Origin: Bacteroidetes bacterium UBA1860
Lineage (GTDB): Bacteria; Bacteroidota; Rhodothermia; Balneolales; Balneolaceae
Length of the DNA stretch: 11,800 nt
Direction: 5' to 3'
NCBI GenBank assembly: GCA_002338335.1
Contig: DDIC01000025.1
Location: forward strand, 6,777 to 18,576
Shown piece by piece: positions 1 to 7,895 of the stretch. The position numbers and the translations under genes were made by a program. How positions within the stretch are numbered: the stretch's first letter is position 1; the number at the start of each line of letters is the position of its first letter. The notes below the pieces were generated by a model that was not told where the DNA came from, did not search any database, and saw only the letters and a program-made list of their open reading frames with translations.

Positions 1-1
1 C

Positions 2-2449
2 GAGCCACAATCGGTTGCCGAAGAAGATTTCAGCTCGTTTGGACTGGCTTCCGTCAGTCTTGCGGCTGCAAAGGATAGACTCGAAGGTGATGTTCTTCGA
101 CTTGAAACCTTGGCGTCGGATTTTTTTTTGATTGAAAATCGTCACCGAAACCCTTCGGGCGAGCTCATTAAGCTGACGTTTAGAATGCCAAATGGATCAG
201 AGGAGGTCATTACACGTACGGCAACAGATTCCTTGTTTTCAATCCAAGTAGAGGGCTTTGATCAATCCTTACCCAAGGGTGTGTTGGTCGATGTGAGTCA
301 TTATGATGTTGCCTTACCGGGTGGATTGGATGTAGGGGAAGACCAGGAGGAAGGCACCAATGATGATCGAGCCTTGCTTGGTGGCGTACTCATCTGGCAT
401 GTTCAGCCTGGGAAGATTGCAGCGGCTCTTGCGCAAGGTAAAGGCATTAATGATGATCCTGATTCCCGCGGTGTGGATCTCGAAGAAGCCGACGGAGCAC
501 AGGATATTGGCTTCCAAACCCAGGTGGGCGTCACCATTTTTGACGCTACAGGATCCGCCTTTGATTTTTGGTGGAATGGTAATGATGCCCGAGTGGTTCG
601 TCCTGGAGGACAAGACATTCAGTTGTATGCCAATCGCTTTGATGCTAGCACCCTTCCATCCAATCATACAGCTCTTGGCGCACCCACATGGTTTGAGCTA
701 TCCGATTTTTCGGACGTCCAACCCGTGGCAACCTTTTCCCTACGAAAAGTTACCGAAACGCAAGATCAAGCGTGGATTCAACGACTTTTTGTGAGCTCTA
801 CACACGATCCATTACCCCATAATGATGGGCAGTTGAACCGTGAGATGGCGTCGTTTGATTTGGCACCGTTTGATTTGGCAAGCTGGGAATCCTCTTCTTG
901 GTCATTCTCATGGTTTGCAACCACAAATGCTCTTTGGGAGCTTCAATGGCCAAAAACAACCGGCTCCTATGGCTCAGGTAGCGTGCAACTTCAAAAAGTT
1001 GCCGATGGCTCCTTTGGGGCTCCTTTGTTTGATGGTGAGCGACTTCTTGTCGGTCGTCTCAAGGATGATGAAACGGTGGTTATGGCCTTTGCATGCTCCG
1101 AAACGGCCGGATGCTCGGACGGCCAAACCGTAGCCACGCCCTTGTGGGAAACCACTCTATCTAATCAACCTACGCCAAATCTTATCGCTTCATTACGCCG
1201 AGCCGATGAACATACCATTGCGGCTCTGTATTCCACATGGCGTGTGGATACTCGCACAGGGGAATCCCTCGTGACACTTGGCCAACCCTTTCTAGAAAAT
1301 CGCATCGATGGGTATCGTGCCAAATGGACGGGCTCGACAATCGATCTACAAACACCGTCTGTAGCAGGCAGCATCCCTACAAGCAAGGATCTCATGCGTC
1401 TTCTTGAGCCCCTCTATTCCAATGACACTTCCCTTGAACAGGGATTCCAGGCACCTTCATTGCATTGGATTGAGCGTCGTCGTGCAGATGGTGAGCGTCT
1501 TGGATTCGATTTGATTCTATCGGCCGAGGGTCAGGTACGTTGGATCGATTTGACCAAGCCTGTCTCACAGTGGGTCGCTACACCGCTCACCAACCATGGA
1601 GAACTACCCACATCGATCACCGCTTGGATGGATGTGGATCAAGATCACTCTTTGGATTGGGTCTATCCACAAAGCGGTGAATCTACGTGGGCTGCAGTCA
1701 ACCTTGAGGGAGGATTAGCCAACGGATTCCCTTGGTCTTCGCAAGATCCATTATTAGAAGGCACCCGCTGGATCAATCGACCTTTAGGATTCCGTCTTAA
1801 GAACGTCCCTGAAGAGGATGCAACCGGTAATACCGCAACTTCGTCGACAGATATTCTTGCATTACCTCATACACTTAATGGTTCCATAGCATTGTACCCA
1901 GTCGCCATTACCCCATCCCCCACTACACTTCGCCCCATCAGTCTTGGTAGCTCCCCAAACTCAATCAATGATACAAAACACTCCTTAAAACTAGCCTTTG
2001 TGGGTGATGAACTTGTGAGTGTAAGCCCTTCAGGCGAAGTCGTTCTTTATAGACTTCCAGCAGATGCAGAGGTCACCCTTGGGCAGTCTATTACACCGTG
2101 GGCTGGGTTTGGCACCGCGTCCACCCTACTGGATGGGTCGACCACCATCGAACCTAAGGAGCGACTTTTGCATGTTGATGAAGTGTACAACTGGCCCAAT
2201 CCAGCGAACGAGGAAACCGTCATCAGAGCAATGACCTCCTCAGCGGCCACGATTCAAGTGCATGTCATTACCATGGCAGGGGTTACTCGTTTCAAAGGTG
2301 AATTTAGTAGCTTCGGTGTCGCCCCCGCAGAACTTACCATAGATACCTCGGACTGGTCTTCTGGGGTGTATGTTGTGCGAGTTACCGCTCGATCTACAGA
2401 TGGGTCGTCCAAGGATCAACACCAATTTAACCTTGCCATCATACGATGA
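2..2449 (+). CDS. M6-type (immune inhibitor A-like) metalloprotease-family protein with T9SS-like C-terminal sorting domain, 5' partial
   Basis: The reading frame is open from base 2, so this is the C-terminal 815 residues of a longer protein; the leftmost start-like codon (TTG at 110) is internal. Visible residues 41-47 (FFLIENR), 127-134 (GGVLIWHV) and 157-170 (GVDLEEADG, then AQDIG) are the block typical of the distal part of M6 peptidase domains, which seems to end near residue 255. The zinc HExxH motif would lie upstream of the window, so activity cannot be judged. Residues about 256-725 are a beta-rich region I do not recognise. The last ~90 residues, beginning near NWPNPANEETVIR and containing SSGVYVVRV, resemble a T9SS type A sorting domain (a FlgD-like Ig fold is the alternative). 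The likely location is secreted or cell surface. The stop overlaps the next start (ATGA). Confidence 0.88.
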   Translation, partial: EPQSVAEEDFSSFGLASVSLAAAKDRLEGDVLRLETLASDFFLIENRHRNPSGELIKLTFRMPNGSEEVITRTATDSLFSIQVEGFDQSLPKGVLVDVSHYDVALPGGLDVGEDQEEGTNDDRALLGGVLIWHVQPGKIAAALAQGKGINDDPDSRGVDLEEADGAQDIGFQTQVGVTIFDATGSAFDFWWNGNDARVVRPGGQDIQLYANRFDASTLPSNHTALGAPTWFELSDFSDVQPVATFSLRKVTETQDQAWIQRLFVSSTHDPLPHNDGQLNREMASFDLAPFDLASWESSSWSFSWFATTNALWELQWPKTTGSYGSGSVQLQKVADGSFGAPLFDGERLLVGRLKDDETVVMAFACSETAGCSDGQTVATPLWETTLSNQPTPNLIASLRRADEHTIAALYSTWRVDTRTGESLVTLGQPFLENRIDGYRAKWTGSTIDLQTPSVAGSIPTSKDLMRLLEPLYSNDTSLEQGFQAPSLHWIERRRADGERLGFDLILSAEGQVRWIDLTKPVSQWVATPLTNHGELPTSITAWMDVDQDHSLDWVYPQSGESTWAAVNLEGGLANGFPWSSQDPLLEGTRWINRPLGFRLKNVPEEDATGNTATSSTDILALPHTLNGSIALYPVAITPSPTTLRPISLGSSPNSINDTKHSLKLAFVGDELVSVSPSGEVVLYRLPADAEVTLGQSITPWAGFGTASTLLDGSTTIEPKERLLHVDEVYNWPNPANEETVIRAMTSSAATIQVHVITMAGVTRFKGEFSSFGVAPAELTIDTSDWSSGVYVVRVTARSTDGSSKDQHQFNLAIIR
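852..880 (+). repeat. 15-bp period tandem duplication inside the M6-like gene
   Basis: The 14-mer CGTTTGATTTGGCA occurs at 852-865 and again at 867-880, one base apart, giving the protein repeat FDLAPFDLA. The period is a multiple of three, so the frame is kept. It looks like a small in-frame duplication by slippage rather than a functional DNA element. Confidence 0.8.
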
Positions 2450-5400
2450 AGAGACATGCTGCACTTATCACAGGTCTTTTGGGATGGTCTCTATGCTGGA
2501 CATTAGGCTCGACGCTGAGTGCTTGGGCTCAAGTGTCACCTTGGATGCTCGAATACCCCCAAAATCATCTCGAGTGGAACACCCTCGAGTCTGAACACTT
2601 CTTGGCCCACTACCAAGATGGGTGTGAAAAGCGCACGGAGATGGGGCTTCAGAGCAAGCAAAAGGGCGAGCAGAGTAAGGACGGAGCGCCGTGTCCTGAA
2701 CAAACCCACGTGGAAGAAGCAGCCCAAGCGATCCTGCAGATTGCCGAAAGCATTTATGAGCCTATTACAGGGTTGTATGGTCACGAGCCAAACACTAAGG
2801 TCAGTATTATTCTGAAAGATCGTGTCGATTATTCCAATGGTGCGGCCTATTTCTTTGATAATACCATTGATATTTGGCTCCCTTCGCTCGACACACCCCT
2901 TCGTGGGACTCATGAGTGGTATAAAAATGTGATTACGCATGAATTCACGCACATTGTGCAGATTCAAACCATGATGACGCGTCGACGCTCTGTCCCCGTG
3001 GTCTATCTACAGTGGCTCGCCTACGAAAATGAACGTCGCCCTGATGTATTGTATGGTTTTCCACGCCATGTGGTCACCGTGCCGTTTGCCTCTGTGGGCA
3101 TCCCTGCCTGGATGGCGGAGGGGACAGCGCAGTTTATGACCGACTCTGTGAATTATGACCAGTGGGACACCCACCGTGATATGTTGTTTCGCACACGATT
3201 GCTTGGAGGGACGTCGTTGGGGTTTGAAGAGATGGGCACCTTCACATCCAAAAGCTCAATCGAGCGGGAAACCGTTTACAACCAGGGCTTTGCCTTTACA
3301 AGGTATCTTGGCGATCGGTTTGGTGAAGAGGTGTTGGCAAAGATAAGTCGAGAGGCTGCCTCAGGTGGTAAAACGGACATCTCTGTCGTGATAGAGCGTG
3401 TAACCGGGCGTTCTGGCAAAGCGTTATTTGACGCCTTTATGCAAGAAAAACAGGACGAGTATACGGAGTGGTTTAGGTCTATGGAGCAGGACAGGTGGGC
3501 AGATTTGGACACGTTGAATGTTGAGGGATTCTATAACATGATGCCTCGATTCATTCCAGGAACTGATTCGTTGGTTTGGTTGTCGAATGGTGACCGTGAT
3601 TATGCTCGAACGCGATTGATGGTTGCATCTCTGGACGAACTCACACAAAACCAAACACCCACTCCATTAGCGGTAACCCAAGAAGAGGGATGGATGTCTG
3701 AAGCGTTTGGCCATTATTCAGCCCATGGATTGTTACAGGAACCGCTCGTAGATTATCTCACGGGTGGGTTCTCATTTAGCCCGACGGGTGATCGGATTGT
3801 CTACACAAAAGCCCGTAAACCAAATGCAGAAGGGGAGTTATACAATGATTTATGGGTGTTTGAACTGGACTCTCGTGAAGAATCACGACTCACAGAGAAT
3901 GCGCGGCTGCGTGATCCAGCATGGCACCCTTCTCAATCTTGGGTGGTCGCGATTCAAAATCAGCCTGGTCGACAACAACTGGTGATGATTTCGTTGGAAA
4001 ATCCTTCGGTTGTCGTACCCCTCACCGATTCACCCCTTAGCACCACCTTTTCGTCTCCTCGATGGAGCGCGGATGGCCAAACGCTTTGGGTCGCTCGTGG
4101 GAAAGAACATGGGAGGCAAATTGTTGAATTAGACATCATGTGGACCTTGCTTGAAGAGAGCTCATCGTCCGAACCTCAAGTGAAACAAACACGTGTATTA
4201 CTTGATCGTGAAGGGGTAGATTTTCGAGATATTGTGCCCGATATCGACCCAGAGTCACCTTGGCTATACATGGTTGTAGATGTTGATGGGCTTTTTGGAC
4301 TCTATCGAGTCCATCGAGAAACACAGAGACTTGAGGAAGTTGCGCTGCATCAAGGTGGATTATTCATGCCAAGTCTAAGTGAGTCTTCCATCTTAATGTC
4401 GGTCTTCACCGCACAGGGGTATAAACTAGCCCGCATGGATCGCCCACAATCAGAGGATGTGCTACCTGCTGTAGACTCATGGTCTACCTCTGCGACACTC
4501 GATCGGAACGAACTCCGAGGCGAAGTCCTCTCAACGACTGCGCAGAATATCCCCTCCAAACCGTATGAACAAACGACACACGGATGGAGCTATTACCCAA
4601 TGGTTCGAGTGGATGGGTATACGCAACAAAACGGGACAACGGCGTCGAGACTTTGGGCGCTTGATGGTCGAGCAGCACTCGATAATTTGTGGAGAGACAT
4701 CAAAATTGGGACCTATTTGGCCTCGCGTGATGTGCTAGGTCAAACGACCCTCTTTGGAGGGCTTGCCATTGGCCCTGGATCCACCGATGCACGATCGATC
4801 AGTGACGGATTGAGTCCGTCGAATCTTTTTGCGATGGATCGAGATCTCTTTTTCTCCATGGAGTTTCGTGGATTACCATTCATCAAAAAGCGTTGGTCCC
4901 CCACCGTGACAGCAGAGCTCTTTAATGTGGTCCGCAATGTCAAAGGGGGGCTCAGCATCGAGGAATTCCCTTGCACCTCGTGTCTGCCAGAGACAACCAA
5001 TGCTGACATTCGATACTCGGCGTGGGAAGCCAGTCTTACGTTTCGTAGCAAATTGAACCCTTATTTATTTTTGGAGAGTGGCATTGCTTATTCCCCTTAC
5101 CGGGTTACAAGTGACGGGTTTGTGAGTAAAGAACTCAAACAATTTATCCCTGAGCAGTCAAGTGAGTATTTCCGAGGCGTTTCCGTCTTTGCCGGGGGTG
5201 TTGTGGAGCTTCTAGAGCCCAACCGCCATAATGACATTGCCATGCAAGGGGTCAAAGCTCGCATTCGTTATGCCTATCAACCCTCAAAACTCCTAGAGAA
5301 TTATGATATCGAGGATGGAGCTCTGTCCCCAAATTATGCCATCTCCAAAAATCACTCTTTGGAGCTAAAAAGCTATCTCGGGCAGCGTTGGACGAATCTC

Positions 5401-5904
5401 CTAGGCAATCGACCTGTTTATACTCTACTCAAAGCTAGGGGATTTGCCTACTTCAACAACCCGACAGATTCATTCTATCACGATTACATAGGTGGGTACA
5501 GTGGCATCCGATCCTATCCATTTTTCGCTCTTGGTGGCATGCAATCTGCAACCTTGCAAGCGAGCCTTTCAACTCCTTTGCGCACGGGAATCTCTAGACA
5601 ATTAGGCCCGATCACCTTGGACAAACTCTTTCTCAAAGCATCGTATGAAGCTGGAAAGGTGTGGAATTCGACCTCTGTGGCAGATGAGTCTCTCAAGCAT
5701 GGAGTTGAGCTTGAGCTACGAACGGCGCTCAATCACTATTATCTCTTCCCCTTGAAGTTTTTCGTGAGTGGCGCATACGGTCTTAATCGATTTAATGTGA
5801 ATCTTTCGGAGGATTTTGTGACGCCCGATGGGATTCGTAGCGTTGAATATGGCCAAGAGTGGCTATTTTATCTTGGTTTCACGTTTGATTTTGACCCACT
5901 ATAA
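2446..5904 (+). CDS. Secreted gluzincin metalloprotease / TolB-like propeller / Omp85-like outer-membrane barrel protein
   Basis: The 1152-residue protein starts with a signal peptide (cleavage likely after AWA, residues 26-28). A zinc protease domain follows: HEFTH at 165-169 gives two histidine ligands and the catalytic glutamate, and WMAEGTAQF supplies a third ligand, E225, as in gluzincins. Residues ~350-690 contain repeated PD40/TolB-like propeller blades (for example SFSPTGDRIVYTKARKP and SPRWSADGQTLWVARG). From ~690 to the end the sequence is beta-barrel-like, with GGYSGIRSYPFFALGG around 1016-1030 resembling the Omp85 L6-loop (V/I)RGYP motif. Predicted location: outer membrane; which side the protease faces is unknown. 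The start overlaps the previous stop by 4 bases, without a Shine-Dalgarno sequence. Odd points are a cysteine-flanked segment at 60-83 and a CTSC at 843-846. Substrate unknown; the domain reading is family knowledge plus inspection. Confidence 0.92.
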   Translation: MKRHAALITGLLGWSLCWTLGSTLSAWAQVSPWMLEYPQNHLEWNTLESEHFLAHYQDGCEKRTEMGLQSKQKGEQSKDGAPCPEQTHVEEAAQAILQIAESIYEPITGLYGHEPNTKVSIILKDRVDYSNGAAYFFDNTIDIWLPSLDTPLRGTHEWYKNVITHEFTHIVQIQTMMTRRRSVPVVYLQWLAYENERRPDVLYGFPRHVVTVPFASVGIPAWMAEGTAQFMTDSVNYDQWDTHRDMLFRTRLLGGTSLGFEEMGTFTSKSSIERETVYNQGFAFTRYLGDRFGEEVLAKISREAASGGKTDISVVIERVTGRSGKALFDAFMQEKQDEYTEWFRSMEQDRWADLDTLNVEGFYNMMPRFIPGTDSLVWLSNGDRDYARTRLMVASLDELTQNQTPTPLAVTQEEGWMSEAFGHYSAHGLLQEPLVDYLTGGFSFSPTGDRIVYTKARKPNAEGELYNDLWVFELDSREESRLTENARLRDPAWHPSQSWVVAIQNQPGRQQLVMISLENPSVVVPLTDSPLSTTFSSPRWSADGQTLWVARGKEHGRQIVELDIMWTLLEESSSSEPQVKQTRVLLDREGVDFRDIVPDIDPESPWLYMVVDVDGLFGLYRVHRETQRLEEVALHQGGLFMPSLSESSILMSVFTAQGYKLARMDRPQSEDVLPAVDSWSTSATLDRNELRGEVLSTTAQNIPSKPYEQTTHGWSYYPMVRVDGYTQQNGTTASRLWALDGRAALDNLWRDIKIGTYLASRDVLGQTTLFGGLAIGPGSTDARSISDGLSPSNLFAMDRDLFFSMEFRGLPFIKKRWSPTVTAELFNVVRNVKGGLSIEEFPCTSCLPETTNADIRYSAWEASLTFRSKLNPYLFLESGIAYSPYRVTSDGFVSKELKQFIPEQSSEYFRGVSVFAGGVVELLEPNRHNDIAMQGVKARIRYAYQPSKLLENYDIEDGALSPNYAISKNHSLELKSYLGQRWTNLLGNRPVYTLLKARGFAYFNNPTDSFYHDYIGGYSGIRSYPFFALGGMQSATLQASLSTPLRTGISRQLGPITLDKLFLKASYEAGKVWNSTSVADESLKHGVELELRTALNHYYLFPLKFFVSGAYGLNRFNVNLSEDFVTPDGIRSVEYGQEWLFYLGFTFDFDPL

Positions 5905-7049
5905 TGCGCTTGTTTTCTTTGAACAACCCGGAGCAACACTCAGACCCTCGGTCACTCGGCCGCGGCGAGGGTTGCTGTATGCGAAGGGGTATTGCGCATC
6001 ATTACACTGCGCGAAGTGGCCGTTCTTTACAGACCCTTGTCTTGGCAAGCTTACTCGTTGGCTTGTTTGGGTGGAATAGTCTCTCAACGCAGGCGATGGC
6101 TCAGGGGCAAGAGAGTGTTCTGCTAGGGGTAGAATATGATCAGGACAATCAGCCGATGCGCTGGATGGATCCTTCACTCCAAAGCAGCCCACGTATGGCT
6201 CTTCAGCTGGAGGAACACCTTGTCGGTTCAAAGAATACTGACACAGACCCATGGACTTCATGGACAAGCCCTGCACTAGAGACAGATTCAAAAGCAGCTT
6301 TGCAAGGGTTGTATTCTCCTGGTGTAGGGTGGATGAGCTCACTTATCTTGCCGGGATCCGCGCAACTTGTGGACCAACAGTGGGCACGTGGTGGGCTTTA
6401 TCTTGGTCTAGAGGTGGCAGTGTGGGCTATTTTTGCCTCCAATGAGTCCGCAGCTAGGAAAGGTGAACGTGCCTATGAACGATTTGCGAATCAACAGTGG
6501 AGTGTGGTGAAATATGCGCAGTGGATCATCGATTATCACGACGCTCATGGACTCTCCAACCCTTACCTATCCGACTTACAGCAACAGGTTAACGGTCTTC
6601 AACCCGCTTATGATATCCAAGTCGATTGGGCTCGAGTTCCCATTGGAACCCTTCGAAATGTTGAACGAAATACACTGTACGTCTATGGTACCCAACGAGG
6701 AGCCAATAATTTTTCGCACGTGATGCCAGACTACGGGTCGCAGCAATATTATGAACTTGTGAGTAAGTATTATCAATATGGACCTGGCTGGTCCGATTTT
6801 GACCCTACTGATGTCTATTTGCCCTGGAATGGCTCTGACATGTCACCCAAGTTCTATGAGGGACGAGATAAGGCTCAAGCGTTTAACGATCAGTACCGGA
6901 CAGCCTCCTCCATGCTATCCCTCGTCATTATGAATCACGTGATTTCTGCTTTTGATTCGTTTTTTTCTAGGCGTCTGGCTCAATCAAGACTTGAGTTATC
7001 AGCTCCGTCGACCCCCTCGGAAGTAGCAACCTTACGACTCCATTTTTAA
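5904..7049 (+). CDS. Signal-peptide-bearing envelope protein, DUF5683-like, function unknown
   Basis: The 381-residue frame opens with ATG overlapping the previous stop (TAATG). A classical signal peptide lies at residues 26-66: basic n-region from MRRG, hydrophobic LVLASLLVGLFGW, cleavage after AMA. An ATG at 5979 (M26) is therefore a credible true start, giving 356 residues. The mature part has SPGVGWMSSLILPGSAQL followed by a hydrophobic segment (GGLYLGLEVAVWAIFA), the layout of DUF5683-like proteins of Bacteroidota relatives. Further on come a tyrosine-rich QQYYELVSKYYQYGPGW and a second weakly hydrophobic stretch near MLSLVIMNHVISAFDSFF. No catalytic motif is visible. Its position between an outer-membrane protease and a PASTA protein suggests an envelope role, but that is guilt by association. 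The stop overlaps the next start by one base. Confidence 0.85.
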   Translation: MRLFSLNNPEQHSDPRSLGRGEGCCMRRGIAHHYTARSGRSLQTLVLASLLVGLFGWNSLSTQAMAQGQESVLLGVEYDQDNQPMRWMDPSLQSSPRMALQLEEHLVGSKNTDTDPWTSWTSPALETDSKAALQGLYSPGVGWMSSLILPGSAQLVDQQWARGGLYLGLEVAVWAIFASNESAARKGERAYERFANQQWSVVKYAQWIIDYHDAHGLSNPYLSDLQQQVNGLQPAYDIQVDWARVPIGTLRNVERNTLYVYGTQRGANNFSHVMPDYGSQQYYELVSKYYQYGPGWSDFDPTDVYLPWNGSDMSPKFYEGRDKAQAFNDQYRTASSMLSLVIMNHVISAFDSFFSRRLAQSRLELSAPSTPSEVATLRLHF

Positions 7050-7858
7050 TGAAGAATCCATTACTTCGTATTCGCAGAGATGGATGGCAAGCCTTAGGGG
7101 GTATAGTTGTCGTTGGCGGAGTGGTTGCAAGCATCCTCATCTGGATTGTGATGCCTTGGTACACTCGCTTCAACCAAGGTGTTACCGTGCCAGAACTCAC
7201 AGCGCTCTCCTACGAGGAGGCCGTTGCGACGCTTGAGGAGGCTGGTCTTCGCATAGGGATCGCGGCTCGTCGCAATCAAACGAATGTGCCACCCAATGCC
7301 ATTATCGATCAAAACCCTAAACCGTTTAGCATTGTCAAACCAAACCGACGTGTGTATGTAACGGTGAATGCCCAATCTCGTCCCAAAGCTGTGGTCCCTC
7401 GTGTGGTGGATATGTCACTGCGTAATGCGACCATTCAACTTGAAAACTCAGGCTTAAGCGTTGGGAATTTACGCTATGAATCGAACCGTTTTCGCAATAC
7501 CGTACTTAATCAGTCGCTTATTGCAGGCGATACGGTGGATAAAGGTGCACGAGTCGATCTTGTGATTAGCGATGGTCTGGGTGATACGCGGGTTCGTGTG
7601 CCTGAGTTGATAGGGTTACGACTACCAGAGGCACAACAACGACTCCAAGCCGTAGGGTTGCGTATTGCGGAGATTCGATTCCAATCCGTAAGTAATGACG
7701 TCGTTCCCAATACTGTTCTTGAGGTTATACCCGATGACGTGTTACTTATTGAAGGGGAGTCCCTGACACTCATTGTGGCACAACAACAAGGGAGCCTTGA
7801 ACAAGCTGAACGGGAACAAGCCAGCGTGGAGGGTGGTTCCAGAGATTCTCTTCCTTGA
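7049..7858 (+). CDS. Membrane-anchored protein with three PASTA domains
   Basis: The 269-residue protein has a short basic cytoplasmic tail (MKNPLLRIRRDGW), one transmembrane helix at about 17-35, and three consecutive PASTA domains at about 44-108, 112-175 and 181-245. Each begins with a V-P-x-(L/V) motif (TVPELTAL, VVPRVVDM, RVPELIGL), contains an A-x-x-x-L-x-x-x-G-L helix, and ends in a valine-rich strand. A Q/E-rich tail follows. PASTA domains are known from bacterial Ser/Thr kinases and penicillin-binding proteins, where they can bind peptidoglycan fragments. Here there is no kinase or transpeptidase domain, so the protein is probably a periplasmic cell-wall-sensing or scaffolding factor (inference). 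The start lies in TAATG with the previous stop; no Shine-Dalgarno is visible. The stop is in the same frame as the downstream rpe gene. Confidence 0.95.
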   Translation: MKNPLLRIRRDGWQALGGIVVVGGVVASILIWIVMPWYTRFNQGVTVPELTALSYEEAVATLEEAGLRIGIAARRNQTNVPPNAIIDQNPKPFSIVKPNRRVYVTVNAQSRPKAVVPRVVDMSLRNATIQLENSGLSVGNLRYESNRFRNTVLNQSLIAGDTVDKGARVDLVISDGLGDTRVRVPELIGLRLPEAQQRLQAVGLRIAEIRFQSVSNDVVPNTVLEVIPDDVLLIEGESLTLIVAQQQGSLEQAEREQASVEGGSRDSLP

Positions 7859-7859
7859 A

Positions 7860-7895
7860 ATGAGCTCAAAGCCGTATCTTACCGTATGTCTTTGA
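7860..7895 (+). other. Possible 11-codon coupling minigene between the PASTA gene and rpe
   Basis: One base after the PASTA stop an ATG opens an 11-codon frame (MSSKPYLTVCL) whose TGA at 7893-7895 lies just inside rpe, 10 bases past its start. It has the geometry of a re-initiation relay that would couple rpe translation to the upstream gene, but there is no independent evidence that it is translated. Confidence 0.2.

Noticed and set aside
121..129. Run of nine T as a possible frameshift or terminator
   Set aside because: The reading frame continues on both sides with sensible M6-like sequence, and no hairpin precedes the run.
360..794. 144-codon forward frame inside the M6-like gene
   Set aside because: It overlaps a strongly supported coding frame and has no domain-like features.
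110..2449. TTG at 110 as the start of the M6-like gene
   Set aside because: The same frame is open back to base 2 and reads naturally into the M6 block FFLIENR, so the gene begins before the window.
5899..6342. 147-codon open frame on the reverse strand
   Set aside because: It lies antisense to the signal-peptide-bearing gene, has no recognisable motif and shows no protein-like composition; it is a shadow frame.
6960..6966. T-run as an intrinsic terminator within the DUF5683-like gene
   Set aside because: It is inside coding sequence (SFFSRR) and has no GC-rich stem before it.
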